Shown: in pieces, positions 9,956-18,323 of the stretch | How positions within the stretch are numbered: position 1 is the first letter of the stretch | How the letters are laid out: each line of letters opens with the position of its first letter | NCBI RefSeq assembly: GCF_003076635.1 | Contig: NZ_QDKG01000001.1 | Location: 1,302,001 to 1,366,000 of the forward strand | Direction of reading: 5' to 3' | Source of the DNA: Sphingobacterium corticibacter | GTDB lineage: Bacteria; Bacteroidota; Bacteroidia; Sphingobacteriales; Sphingobacteriaceae | DNA length: 64,000 nt | Program-made: the position numbers and the translations under genes | The notes under the pieces: generated by a model | The model's database searches: none | The model's input: the letters and a program-made list of their open reading frames with translations, nothing else | What the model was told of the DNA's origin: nothing

Positions 9956-10636
9956 ATGAAATATTCAAGTATATATCTATCTATTTTAACCCTAGCCTCT
10001 CTGCTTTCAATGGGCTGTGAATACGATAATTTTGAAGCCCCAAAGTCGACCTTGTCGGGCAGTATCGTCTACGAGGGTAATCCCGTTAGTGTAAGAACGG
10101 GTGGTACTAGATTGCAACTTTGGGAAGATGGCCATGCGCTGCGTACGCCGATGGATGTCTTTATTGATCATGAAGGCCATTTCTCCGCGTCCTTATTCGA
10201 TGGTACATACAAGTTAGTGACTAATGGCGATGCGCCATGGTCGCCGCGCAATTTGGATACGGTTGAAGTCACAGTACGCGGGAACACGGTTGTCGATATC
10301 CCAGTAACTCCGTATTTTGTGTTGGAGAATGAATCCTTCACAGCGGCTGGCACCACGCTCAATGCGCAGTTTGCCATCCGACGCGTGGTGCCAAATGCGA
10401 ATGTGAGTAGAGTAGCGCTTTACGTAGGCCACTCTATTCTGACGGATCAAGGGCGCTTTGAACATCGCGTGGAGATGGATGCGGCTAATATTCAATTGGG
10501 ACAACCATTGAGTATGAGCACGACCTTGCCTGCGTCTTTGGCCAATCTAGATTATGTGTTTGTCCGCGTAGGCGTACTTTCCAATTTGTCAGGAGAATAC
10601 TACTATTCGGATGTACAACGAGTGAATTTACCTTAA
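9956..10636 (+). CDS. DUF3823-type lipoprotein of the first PUL
   Basis: A 226-residue lipoprotein with cysteine at about residue 21 (LSMGC). The order SusC-SusD-DUF3823 is recurrent in Bacteroidota. The sequence matches that family: an N-terminal carboxypeptidase-regulatory-like beta-sandwich beginning STLSGSIVYEG with GTRLQLWEDG, then a second beta domain ending in YYYSDVQRVN. These proteins are thought to be surface glycan-binding or SusD-auxiliary lipoproteins. The true ligand is unknown. It lies 11 bases before the GH97 gene and so is part of the same operon. Confidence 0.8.
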   Translation: MKYSSIYLSILTLASLLSMGCEYDNFEAPKSTLSGSIVYEGNPVSVRTGGTRLQLWEDGHALRTPMDVFIDHEGHFSASLFDGTYKLVTNGDAPWSPRNLDTVEVTVRGNTVVDIPVTPYFVLENESFTAAGTTLNAQFAIRRVVPNANVSRVALYVGHSILTDQGRFEHRVEMDAANIQLGQPLSMSTTLPASLANLDYVFVRVGVLSNLSGEYYYSDVQRVNLP

Positions 10637-10647
10637 CAAATATTTTT

Positions 10648-12600
10648 ATGCCCATGAAACCTGTTTTTTGCAGTTTACTACTATCTCTAATTATTGTCTT
10701 TCCGGCGCTGGCTCAAGAATGGATCGTTCGTAGTCCGGACGCCCGTTTAGCCGTACATCTCTATTTGGAGGCTGGAAAGCTCAGCTATTCCGTGTTGCTA
10801 GATCAGGAAGTGATGTTGGATAAGTCACCTTTAGGGTTGACCGCCAACACGCATGCGCTATCAGAAAGGCTGAATTTCGTGCTAAAACACGAACGCGCTA
10901 TTGATGAGCAATACAGCGAATCCCGATTCAAGAAAAGTCAGATCCGATATCAGGCCAATGAATTAGTGTGTCGATGGGAGAACAGCGAAAAACAGGCTTT
11001 CGAAACGACATTCCAAGTGAGCAATAATGATGTGGCTTTTCGCTATTTCATTCCACAACAAGGAGAGCAAGCGAATATCGTGGTGCAGCAGGAGCACAGT
11101 GGTTTTCAGTTTCCAGCTCGCACCACTACATTTCTGACTCCTCAGTCGCCACCGATGGTCGGTTGGAAAAAGACCAAGCCGAGTTATGAAGAGGATTATA
11201 CCGTAGATGCAACATTAGGTGCTGCATCGCAATATGGCGTTGGTTTTACCTTTCCAGCTTTGTTTAAAGTGGAAGATAAAGGATGGGTCTTGGTTTCAGA
11301 AAGTGGGGTAGATGGCAACTATTGTGGCAGCAAACTTAGCGAGCCGACTATTAGCGGACTGTACTCTATCGCATTTCCAGAGCCTGGAGAGAATAATGGT
11401 TTGGGCGCTGTACAACCCGCATTTGCGCTGCCTGGCTTCACGCCTTGGCGCACGCTGACGGTTGGAAAAAACTTGCAGCCGATTCTCGAGACGACTATTA
11501 CGCAAGATGTGGTGGGCGCTAAGTACAAAGCGTCGAAAGATTATGCATTTGGGCGCTCCACTTGGAGCTGGTTGGAGTGGCAAGATGAAAGTATCAACCT
11601 AGAAGATCAGAAGAAGTTTGTAGACTTGTCGGCAGCGATGGGCTATGAATATTCGCTGGTCGACAACTGGTGGGATACGAACATCGGTCGCGACAAGATC
11701 GAAGAATTGGCAGCTTACGCGCATAAAAAGGACGTTAGCTTGTTGCTATGGTATAATTCCAACGGCTACTGGAACGATGCACCGCAAGGACCGAAAAATA
11801 AGATGAACGAGGCCATAGCCCGTAAAAAGGAGATGGCGTGGATGAAAGAAGTGGGCATTAAAGGGATTAAGGTTGATTTCTTTGGCGGCGACAAACAGGA
11901 GACCATGCAGCTATACGAAGCTATCCTATCGGATGCAAACGAATACGGGTTACTGGTGATCTTTCATGGTTGTACCGTGCCAAGAGGCTGGGAGCGTATG
12001 TATCCGAACTTTGTGTCGAGCGAGGCAGTACTAGCTTCCGAGAACCTTATTTTTACGCAACGCGCGAATGATATGGAAGCTTTCAATGCCACGTTGCATC
12101 CCTTTATCCGTAATAGCGTTGCGGCCATGGATTTTGGCCCCGTTTTGTTGAACAAAAGACATAATCGCACGAATTCTGGTGGACAAACGCGGATGACCAG
12201 TGAGACGTTTCAAATCGCCACAGCCGTTGTTTTTCAAAGTGCGGTACAAAACTTTGGCATCACGCCCAATAACTTGACCGATGCGAGCCAAGGTGCGATT
12301 GATTTTATGAAATCGGTGCCCACGACTTGGGATGAAACCTTGTTTTTAGATGGCTATCCGGGTAAATATGTGGTGCTAGCACGCCGCAAAGGCGAGCAAT
12401 GGTACATTGCAGGAATTAATGCAGAATCTACGCCTAAAACGGTAAATATCAATCTGCCGAAGCTGGCGAACGGCAAGTTAGTCGAATATAGAGACGACGC
12501 TTCAGCACGTACGATAGTTTCCAAAGCGGTGCAGTCTAAAAAGCAAAGCTATACCATGACGATCCCGACTAATGGTGGATCGGTAGTGGTTGGAAATTAA
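10648..12600 (+). CDS. Glycoside hydrolase family 97, retaining (alpha-galactosidase-like) type
   Basis: A 650-residue secreted enzyme; the signal peptide ends around PALAQE, and a second ATG at 10654 is an alternative start. The GH97 layout is visible: an N-terminal beta-sandwich (about 25-270), a TIM barrel (about 280-550) and a C-terminal beta domain. The barrel motif KGIKVDFF puts an Asp at residue 410 and a Glu at residue 465 (SSEAVLASE). The 55-residue spacing equals that of nucleophile Asp415 and acid/base Glu470 in the retaining Bacteroides enzyme BtGH97b. I therefore expect a retaining alpha-galactosidase (or beta-L-arabinopyranosidase) rather than an inverting SusB-like alpha-glucosidase. 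It is the last gene of the first PUL operon, followed by two strong stem-loops. Confidence 0.88.
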   Translation: MPMKPVFCSLLLSLIIVFPALAQEWIVRSPDARLAVHLYLEAGKLSYSVLLDQEVMLDKSPLGLTANTHALSERLNFVLKHERAIDEQYSESRFKKSQIRYQANELVCRWENSEKQAFETTFQVSNNDVAFRYFIPQQGEQANIVVQQEHSGFQFPARTTTFLTPQSPPMVGWKKTKPSYEEDYTVDATLGAASQYGVGFTFPALFKVEDKGWVLVSESGVDGNYCGSKLSEPTISGLYSIAFPEPGENNGLGAVQPAFALPGFTPWRTLTVGKNLQPILETTITQDVVGAKYKASKDYAFGRSTWSWLEWQDESINLEDQKKFVDLSAAMGYEYSLVDNWWDTNIGRDKIEELAAYAHKKDVSLLLWYNSNGYWNDAPQGPKNKMNEAIARKKEMAWMKEVGIKGIKVDFFGGDKQETMQLYEAILSDANEYGLLVIFHGCTVPRGWERMYPNFVSSEAVLASENLIFTQRANDMEAFNATLHPFIRNSVAAMDFGPVLLNKRHNRTNSGGQTRMTSETFQIATAVVFQSAVQNFGITPNNLTDASQGAIDFMKSVPTTWDETLFLDGYPGKYVVLARRKGEQWYIAGINAESTPKTVNINLPKLANGKLVEYRDDASARTIVSKAVQSKKQSYTMTIPTNGGSVVVGN

Positions 12601-12611
12601 TCCAGAGTATT

Positions 12612-12637
12612 AGCCTTCGGCCAATTGGCCGAAGGCT
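12612..12637. terminator. Perfect palindromic terminator stem after GH97
   Basis: AGCCTTCGGCC (12612-12622), AATT, GGCCGAAGGCT (12627-12637). This is an 11-bp GC-rich stem with a four-base loop, 12 bases after the GH97 stop. It is followed by TCTGTTAT rather than a long T-run. Confidence 0.65.
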
Positions 12638-12653
12638 TCTGTTATAAAAAGCT

Positions 12654-12691
12654 CAGCCCTTATACTTTTCTTCAAAAAAGTATAAGGGCTG
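12654..12691. terminator. Second, bidirectional terminator between convergent genes
   Basis: CAGCCCTTATACTTTT (12654-12669) pairs perfectly with AAAAGTATAAGGGCTG (12676-12691) around CTTCAA. This 16-bp stem lies between GH97 (+) and the AraC regulator (-), and could serve both. Confidence 0.75.
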
Positions 12692-12773
12692 TGTTATGTA
12701 ATAGGAAATCTAATGTCTATGTGTCGAACAGTTTTCTGTTCAAACAAGAATACTTATTGGCTTGTATTCTTGT

Positions 12774-13676
12774 TTACAAATAGGAAGGTAGTAGGGAGTG
12801 CTGCATGTCGACATGCTGTTTAGGCTTCGTGGCTAAGTATTTCTTCTTGTATTCGGAAGGCTTCATGCCAAACAGTTTCAAGAATTTGGCTCTGAAGTAC
12901 TTAATGTCATTAAAGCCAGCAGCAAAAGCTGCTTCGCTCACATTATATTCGGTCTCCACCAGCAATTGCGCGACCTTTTTGAGACGGACTAAGCGTATAA
13001 ATTCATTTGCCGATTTGCCTGAGATGGATTTGATCCGTCTATAAAAATTAGAATGACTCATAGAGATCGCTTCGGCAAGCATTTGCACATTGAATTTAGG
13101 GTCATCCAAATGCTTTTCGACAATATGTGTGACTTTTTCGAGAAACTCATGTTGCTGTCCGCCATTTCTAGTTTCCATTTTCTGCAAAGGAATGTCCTCG
13201 TCCAGATGATCAACCGACTGATTCTGTTGCTGTAGCAGGCTCTGCACATGAGCAAGGAGTAAATCTTTATCAAATGGCTGCGCAACTAAACTATCCGTAT
13301 CAACCCGTAGGCCATTTAGCGCCATTTCAGTTGATGAGCTGGCAATCAATAAAATCACAGGTGAGTGATTCCACATCATGTTTGATTTAATTTTAGTAGA
13401 TAATTCCAATTCTGATGCGTCTCTCTTTACTACATCACGGCTAGTAACAAGCGGTTGGATATTGGTCAGAAATCTTTCTGCATTTGGCTTACCCGAAAGG
13501 GCAAAGACCTGAAAATCCTTCTCCAAAATTCTCGCTACATAGTTACGGATGTCCACGTTATCGTCTACCATAAACACTTTCTTTAACAGGTTTTCTTTGT
13601 CAGCAGTATCACAATTTGTGGCAGCTCTTTGATGATGTTGACCACATAGGTTTATTATTAATTGTCTTACTGACAA
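12774..13676 (-). CDS. Orphan response regulator: degenerate receiver plus AraC-type DNA-binding domain
   Basis: 300 residues from a TTG start. The start is uncertain: no ATG occurs before the receiver core, and the frame is closed about ten codons upstream. Residues about 33-150 are a receiver like that of hybrid two-component systems (VFMVDDNVDIRNYVARILEKD). The acidic pair is kept, but the phospho-acceptor region reads LVTSRDVVKRD instead of the usual SDVMMP, the conserved Thr of VILLTA is Ile, and the conserved Lys of TKPF is Gln (AQPF). Residues about 185-285 are a normal AraC HTH (MLAEAISMSHSNFYRRIKSI). No sensor or histidine kinase part precedes it. It may be a pseudo-receiver regulator of the convergent GH97 PUL, or a remnant of a hybrid sensor. 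A 17-bp palindrome overlaps its start. Confidence 0.75.
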   Translation of the reverse strand: MSVRQLIINLCGQHHQRAATNCDTADKENLLKKVFMVDDNVDIRNYVARILEKDFQVFALSGKPNAERFLTNIQPLVTSRDVVKRDASELELSTKIKSNMMWNHSPVILLIASSSTEMALNGLRVDTDSLVAQPFDKDLLLAHVQSLLQQQNQSVDHLDEDIPLQKMETRNGGQQHEFLEKVTHIVEKHLDDPKFNVQMLAEAISMSHSNFYRRIKSISGKSANEFIRLVRLKKVAQLLVETEYNVSEAAFAAGFNDIKYFRAKFLKLFGMKPSEYKKKYLATKPKQHVDMQHSLLPSYL

Positions 13677-13677
13677 T
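13661..13677. promoter_or_regulatory. 17-bp inverted repeat at the start of the AraC/receiver gene
   Basis: ATTGTCTTACTGACAAT has 6-bp arms (ATTGTC/GACAAT) around five bases. It overlaps the presumed TTG start of the minus-strand regulator. It matches in arms and spacing the palindrome in the araB promoter at 32945-32961. It is a candidate binding site for a common repressor. No experimental motif was available to compare. Confidence 0.45.
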
Positions 13678-14145
13678 AAATGTATGTCAAATTTGTTGTT
13701 TTAGCAAGAAATTAATTTCAATTTTTTCTAATTATTTCATGTATAATGATTTTAAATCACTGATTATTAGTGAATAAAACGCTTTAGCATAAGCGACGTG
13801 TAATGACAGTTACTGGGATAATTTTTATAAGAAAGCGAGTGAAATAGGTCGAAATTAGCTTAATACAGAAGAAGTTTGTAACAATACATCCTTTCTAACC
13901 TACTAGGTTTTGAACTTTTTGTAGTAGGAATTTATCGGGTTATTTCAGTTCGCTACGCTGTACATAGTACTAGACTCTTTCACAATAACGCTAGAAATCA
14001 TAGTAAGTTTATAATCGCGGCTCGTACCGCCATATGAAAATTGTAATCTTGTATAGGGTCATTCATTTCATCTTGCAGCTATATCCATACTACCGTAGAG
14101 AATGTGTAGCTTTGTTTAGCTTCCCTATTTGACAGAAGTGTTTCT
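13678..14145. other. 468-base divergent intergenic region
   Basis: This A/T-rich region separates the minus-strand AraC regulator from the plus-strand histidine kinase. I see no ORF, tRNA or repeat. In the minus direction there is no trace of a kinase domain that would make the regulator part of a full hybrid sensor. A -7-like element for the kinase lies at 14107-14114. Confidence 0.5.
14107..14114 (+). promoter_or_regulatory. Candidate -7 element (TAnnTTTG) of the kinase gene
   Basis: TAGCTTTG exactly fits the Bacteroidota -7 consensus and lies about 30 bases before the ATG at 14146. No clear TTTG is present at the -33 position, so the call is tentative. Confidence 0.35.
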
Positions 14146-15540
14146 ATGCAAAAAAAAACCACTCAGGAGCAACAGCGTTTAGCCGCGCTTCATTCCTACT
14201 ATATCTTGGATACTGCGATCGAAGATGACTATGAAGAACTGACAGAGCTGGCGGCTGCAATCTGCGGAACGCCCATTGCGCTGATTAGTCTGGTAGACGA
14301 AGAACGGCAGTGGTTCAAATCGCATCGAGGATTGAACGTCAGTGAAACCCATCGTTCACAGTCTTTTTGTGCTCGTGCTATCCTGAATCCTACGGAATTA
14401 ATGCAGGTAGAGAATGCGCGTCTTGATCCTCGCTTTCAAGATAATCCTTTAGTGACGGGGGATCCGTATATTGCATTTTATGCTGGAATGCCATTAGTTG
14501 ACGACGAAGGATTCGCGTTAGGTTCGCTTTGCGTAATTGATCGAAAACCCCGAAAACTCAATGAAGTGCAAGAAAAGGCAATCAAAACGCTTTCAAAGCA
14601 GGTGGTTAATAAGTTAGTATTGCGCAAGAAACTACGCGAGCTCGAAAAAGCTCACTTGGAAAACATAAAAGTGAGTCTGAAAAGTGAGGAAAGTGAACGC
14701 AATCTGAGACTTATTATTGAGCAATCACCTGCGGCAATTGTTGTTTTTCGAGGAGAAAATATGATCGTTGATGCTATCAACCCCGCTATGCTGGAGCTGC
14801 TCAATCAGCAAGAAGATATTCTAGGAAAACCCATATTAGAAGCTATACCAGAATTAGAAGATCAGCCTGCTTATGACTTATTAAAAGATATTTATTTGTC
14901 TGGACAGAGCATATCTCGCTATGATACACCTGTGAGCCTACATCGCAATGGTAAATTGGAAATCGGTTACTTCAATTTTACCTATGCACCTTTGATCGAA
15001 AATGGAAAAGTTACCGGTATAATTGATATGGCTATAGAGGTGACCGATCAGGTGAATGCACGACTAGCTATTGAAGAAAGTGCGCACCAAATGCGCGAAA
15101 TGGTAATGAATGCAGCCACAGGAATGTGTATCATTAGGGGGCAAGATTTGGTGATCGAAATTGCGAACGATCCGATGCTTAAGATATGGACACGTACTTC
15201 TGAACAAGTGATTGGTCGCCGTTTGACGGAGGTTTTTCCGGAAGTGATTGATCAACCTTTCCCGGATTTATTGCGTAATGTCTTAAATACTGGTGAACCA
15301 TTGGCAATACCCGAGCTCACCGCAGATATTGCAGAAATAGACGGTAAGATCAATCGAATATACATTGACTTCGCATACAAACCTTTGCGTAATTCAGAAG
15401 GTGAACCAGAAGCGATTATTGCGACAGTAACAGATATCACCGAAACAGTTAAATCGCGTAAGTTACTAGGAAAAGCCGCAGCCAACTACAAGAAGCCAAT
15501 GTCGAATTGGGTACCGTCAATGAGGAATACATTGCACTAA
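14146..15540 (+). CDS. Sensor histidine kinase, N-terminal part (GAF-PAS-PAS), frameshifted
   Basis: 464 residues in this frame. Residues about 10-165 form a GAF domain (IALISLVDEERQWFKSHRG, then YAGMPLVDDEGFALGSLCVI). Two PAS_4-type domains follow at about 185-310 and 315-440, with the repeated PELEDQP / PEVIDQP element. No membrane helix is visible, so it is a cytoplasmic sensor. From base about 15482 the frame turns into nonsense (NYKKPMSNWVPSMRNTLH) and stops. The natural continuation (QLQEANVELGTVNEEY) is in the next frame, so one base seems to be missing near 15482-15485. The catalytic half is encoded at 15507-16682. Intact, the protein would have about 785 residues. Confidence 0.8.
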   Translation: MQKKTTQEQQRLAALHSYYILDTAIEDDYEELTELAAAICGTPIALISLVDEERQWFKSHRGLNVSETHRSQSFCARAILNPTELMQVENARLDPRFQDNPLVTGDPYIAFYAGMPLVDDEGFALGSLCVIDRKPRKLNEVQEKAIKTLSKQVVNKLVLRKKLRELEKAHLENIKVSLKSEESERNLRLIIEQSPAAIVVFRGENMIVDAINPAMLELLNQQEDILGKPILEAIPELEDQPAYDLLKDIYLSGQSISRYDTPVSLHRNGKLEIGYFNFTYAPLIENGKVTGIIDMAIEVTDQVNARLAIEESAHQMREMVMNAATGMCIIRGQDLVIEIANDPMLKIWTRTSEQVIGRRLTEVFPEVIDQPFPDLLRNVLNTGEPLAIPELTADIAEIDGKINRIYIDFAYKPLRNSEGEPEAIIATVTDITETVKSRKLLGKAAANYKKPMSNWVPSMRNTLH

Positions 15541-16682
15541 ATGAAGAACTTGTCGCAACGAACGAACATCTTCGTAGAGCTGAAGAAAATCTAATACGAC
15601 TCAACAAAAAATTAAAAGAGAAAGAGGAAAGCTTGCGTCTGAGTATAGAGGCCGCAAGAATGGGTACTTTCAATCTAAATGTAAAGACTGGAATAATTGA
15701 AGTAAATAATTATTGCCGAGAACTATTTGGTTTTTCAGACGATCTGGTCATTTCGATCGACGAAGGTTTTGGTACATTAACAGAGGATCGGGATCGGATC
15801 TGGGATGCTATGCATTATGCTATCCGTAATCGAACATTGTTTGAAGAAGAATATCGCGTATTCCGAAAGTCTGATAATGCTATGCGTTGGTTGCGCGCTG
15901 TAGGCAAGGTTTCTGATCCCGCAATGGGTACTGACCAGCACTTTTATGGTACGATGATCGATATTACAGAGCGTAAAGCGAATGACCAACTCAAGGAAGA
16001 TTTTATTGGTATTGTAAGTCATGAAATGCGATCCCCACTAACCGCGTTGAAAGGATATGTGCAGATTTTAGATTGGAAATCAAAGAAATCAGAGGATCTA
16101 TTTACGGCAGAGGTCACTGCAAAAGCTATTCGACAGGTAAACCGTATGACAACCTTAATCACCGGTTTTCTAGACGTCGCTAGAGCAGGCGAAGGCAAGA
16201 TTTATCTAAACAAAACCAGTTTTGACCTGAATAATGTAATTAAGATCGTAGAAGAAGAAACTCTGACAACAATCTCTAGCCACAAAATTATGTTCCGTCC
16301 GGTAGAGCAGACAATGGTATTGGCAGATCAGGACAAATTAGAGCAGGTGCTGCTTAATTTTATCAACAATGCCGCGAAGTATTCGCCTAATAATAGCCGT
16401 ATCTATGTCACCTGTAATACGGGTAATGGCTGGGTGCGTGTGAGTGTCAAAGATGAAGGTATGGGGATTTCTGTAAAAGACCAGATGCATATATTTGAAC
16501 GGTTTTATCGCGTGATCGGAGCGAAGACGGAGAATATCTCGGGTTTTGGGATCGGTCTATATTTATGTAAAGAAATCATAGATGGACATGCCGGACGCAT
16601 TGGCGTAGAGAGTTCAGATGGGGGAGGTAGCACATTTTGGTTTGAGTTACCGATTGCTCCACTTTCTGAAACTAATTATTAA
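15507..16682 (+). CDS. Sensor histidine kinase, C-terminal part (PAS-HisKA-HATPase), frameshifted
   Basis: 391 residues from an in-frame TTG, but this is really the downstream half of the gene starting at 14146. The frame is open with sensible sequence from about 15483. Order: a coiled coil (EELVATNEHLRRAEENLIRL), a PAS_3 domain (about 45-160), HisKA with the phospho-accepting His at residue 172 (IVSHEMRSPLTALKG), then HATPase_c with N box (NFINNAAKYSPNN), G1 box (VKDEGMGIS) and G2 box (GFGIGLYLCKEI). The catalytic residues are intact, so the lesion looks recent or is a sequencing error. A full-length relative lies at 61202-63880. No partner response regulator is adjacent. Confidence 0.8.
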   Translation: MGTVNEEYIALNEELVATNEHLRRAEENLIRLNKKLKEKEESLRLSIEAARMGTFNLNVKTGIIEVNNYCRELFGFSDDLVISIDEGFGTLTEDRDRIWDAMHYAIRNRTLFEEEYRVFRKSDNAMRWLRAVGKVSDPAMGTDQHFYGTMIDITERKANDQLKEDFIGIVSHEMRSPLTALKGYVQILDWKSKKSEDLFTAEVTAKAIRQVNRMTTLITGFLDVARAGEGKIYLNKTSFDLNNVIKIVEEETLTTISSHKIMFRPVEQTMVLADQDKLEQVLLNFINNAAKYSPNNSRIYVTCNTGNGWVRVSVKDEGMGISVKDQMHIFERFYRVIGAKTENISGFGIGLYLCKEIIDGHAGRIGVESSDGGGSTFWFELPIAPLSETNY

Positions 16683-16813
16683 GTTTTTTTAATAGGTGAC
16701 AATACCTTGCTTTCATGCGTGTTAAGAGCTTGTAACGTGAGACGTCAATATTACTGGTGGCTTTAATTGGTGTTAAATGGCATCATTTATGCGCTAAACG
16801 CAAAAAAAACACC

Positions 16814-17353
16814 ATGAAAACAACTGAATTCTTTGCAAAGAAAGGAAAAACTGCTAATGTACTACTAAGTTCTGGTGCTATATGCGTATTGCTTTTAGGC
16901 ATCGCGATCTACAGCTCAGGATGGATCGACAATGAACTCAAGGTAAAACCATTGGTAATTTCCAGCGCGCTATTTCTAATCATGACCGCCTTGCTGATTG
17001 GTAAATTACGTGGCCTGAAGGATAAATCACCTTTGATCACCTTAACGGCAAATACCTTTCAAGGACGCACCGCTCCACTAACAAAGGCATTCGGAAAAGG
17101 AGAGTGGGTTGATGTAAAGGATATTAATTTGGAAACCTCAGGTGGGGATCGCTTGGTCGTGGTTACGCTTGCTAACCAAGAGAAATATACTGGCCATTTG
17201 TCTAAAATGATGAAAAGTATTGCAATTGACAAGGAGCGCAATGAACTTAACATCATGTATTCGGCTTCCGAAATTGAACTATCTCCAGAACAATTATTGG
17301 AGACCTTTCAATCTTATTGGAAAGAATCTACAGAAAAGACCATGCCTGCATAA
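16814..17353 (+). CDS. Small membrane protein of unknown function (STM3941-like)
   Basis: From the ATG at 16814 (preferred over an upstream GTG at 16757, which adds a non-conserved basic leader) the product has 179 residues. It has two membrane helices near residues 15-35 and 48-65 (NVLLSSGAICVLLLGIAIYS and LVISSALFLIMTALLIG). A roughly 110-residue soluble beta-rich domain follows with the pattern PLITLTANTFQGR ... EWVDVKDINLE. This layout recalls the STM3941-family or PH-like small membrane proteins, whose role is not known to me. It stands alone, 131 bases after the kinase gene and 84 before a dehydrogenase gene. Confidence 0.6.
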   Translation: MKTTEFFAKKGKTANVLLSSGAICVLLLGIAIYSSGWIDNELKVKPLVISSALFLIMTALLIGKLRGLKDKSPLITLTANTFQGRTAPLTKAFGKGEWVDVKDINLETSGGDRLVVVTLANQEKYTGHLSKMMKSIAIDKERNELNIMYSASEIELSPEQLLETFQSYWKESTEKTMPA

Positions 17354-17436
17354 TCTTACGCTCGCATGAAACTACTCTATTCTAAATGACTTAATTTTAT
17401 CGTTTCATTTTACATACACACAAATCACATATAGAC

Positions 17437-18141
17437 ATGCAAAACATAGAAAATAAAGTTGCTTATATCACAGGAGGTACAAAAGGTATTGGTTTTGGCA
17501 TTGCCAAAGTGCTCGTTGAAAACGGCATCAAAGTCGCTATTTCAGGTCGGAAATTAGAAGATGTGGAGAAAGCGAAAACTACGCTTGGTAGTGACAACGT
17601 GTTGGCTTTACAGTCCGACGTGACCAATTTTGAAGATGAAACAAAGGCAGTAAAAGAGATTGTCACCAAGTTTGGAAAGTTGGACGTGGTAATTGCCAAT
17701 GCTGGCGTTGGAAAGTTTGCGCCAATTGATCAGTTGTCTTTAGAGGATTGGAACGCGATGATTGATACCAATTTGACAGGTGTATTTCATACGTTGAAAG
17801 CTACGGTCGATCAATTAAAGCAGCACAAGGGCTACTATATTTCTATAGCATCTCTGGCAGGAACTAACTTCTTTGCTAATGGAGCTGGATACAATGCTTC
17901 TAAATTTGGTGTGGTTGGTTTTACGCAAGCAGCCATGCTGGATTTGCGTAGTTACGATATTAAATGCACGACGATAATGCCGGGTTCGGTGACATCACAT
18001 TTTGCCGATCATACACCAAGTGAAGAAGATGCGTGGAAAATTCAACCGTCTGACTTAGGCGAAATGATAGTAAATTTATTGCAGATGAATCCTAACGTAT
18101 TGCCAAGCAAAATCGAAGTTCGGCCTTCCAAAACGAAATAA
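17437..18141 (+). CDS. Short-chain dehydrogenase/reductase (SDR)
   Basis: A 234-residue classical SDR: cofactor motif TGGTKGIG at residues 12-19, NAG motif (VIANAGVG), catalytic Ser in SIASLAG and the Y152-x3-K156 pair in GYNASKFG. It should be a cytosolic NAD(P)H-dependent oxidoreductase; the substrate cannot be deduced. Arg in the sequence AISGRK after strand 2 suggests NADP preference (inference). It is followed by a strong terminator, so it is at the end of its transcript. Confidence 0.85.
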   Translation: MQNIENKVAYITGGTKGIGFGIAKVLVENGIKVAISGRKLEDVEKAKTTLGSDNVLALQSDVTNFEDETKAVKEIVTKFGKLDVVIANAGVGKFAPIDQLSLEDWNAMIDTNLTGVFHTLKATVDQLKQHKGYYISIASLAGTNFFANGAGYNASKFGVVGFTQAAMLDLRSYDIKCTTIMPGSVTSHFADHTPSEEDAWKIQPSDLGEMIVNLLQMNPNVLPSKIEVRPSKTK

Positions 18142-18196
18142 TAGGAACACTGATAAGAAGTGCTAACAGCACATCGAGAAATTACTGTTTTCTCAT

Positions 18197-18230
18197 AAAA
18201 GGGTGAATATCGACTGATATTCACCCTTTT
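18197..18230. terminator. Terminator after the SDR gene
   Basis: AAAAGGGTGAATATC (18197-18211), GACT, GATATTCACCCTTTT (18216-18230). This is a perfect 15-bp stem with an A-run before and a T-run after, so it is likely bidirectional. Confidence 0.88.
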
Positions 18231-18280
18231 ATATGTATACAATAGCTAGATTGGCATAGAATAAAAATTCTCATCAGTAA

Positions 18281-18312
18281 TTTAGAATAATTATAAATAA
18301 TATATATCTTTG
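18281..18312 (+). promoter_or_regulatory. Candidate promoter of the sigma/FecR/TonB-receptor operon
   Basis: TTTA at 18281-18284, a 20-base spacer, then TATCTTTG at 18305-18312. The latter is an exact match to the Bacteroidota -7 element TAnnTTTG. The start codon of the sigma factor follows 11 bases later, giving a very short leader. Confidence 0.55.
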
Positions 18313-18323
18313 CTGGCACATCT

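Noticed and set aside
10648..12600. SusB-type inverting alpha-glucosidase
   Set aside because: The KVDFF Asp at position 410 and the 55-residue spacing to Glu465 fit the retaining subgroup rather than the inverting SusB type.
15470..15500. Programmed -1 ribosomal frameshift in the kinase gene
   Set aside because: No X-XXY-YYZ slippery heptamer occurs at the frame change (the region reads GGAAAAGCCGCAGCC) and no strong downstream hairpin is visible. A one-base deletion or sequence error is simpler.
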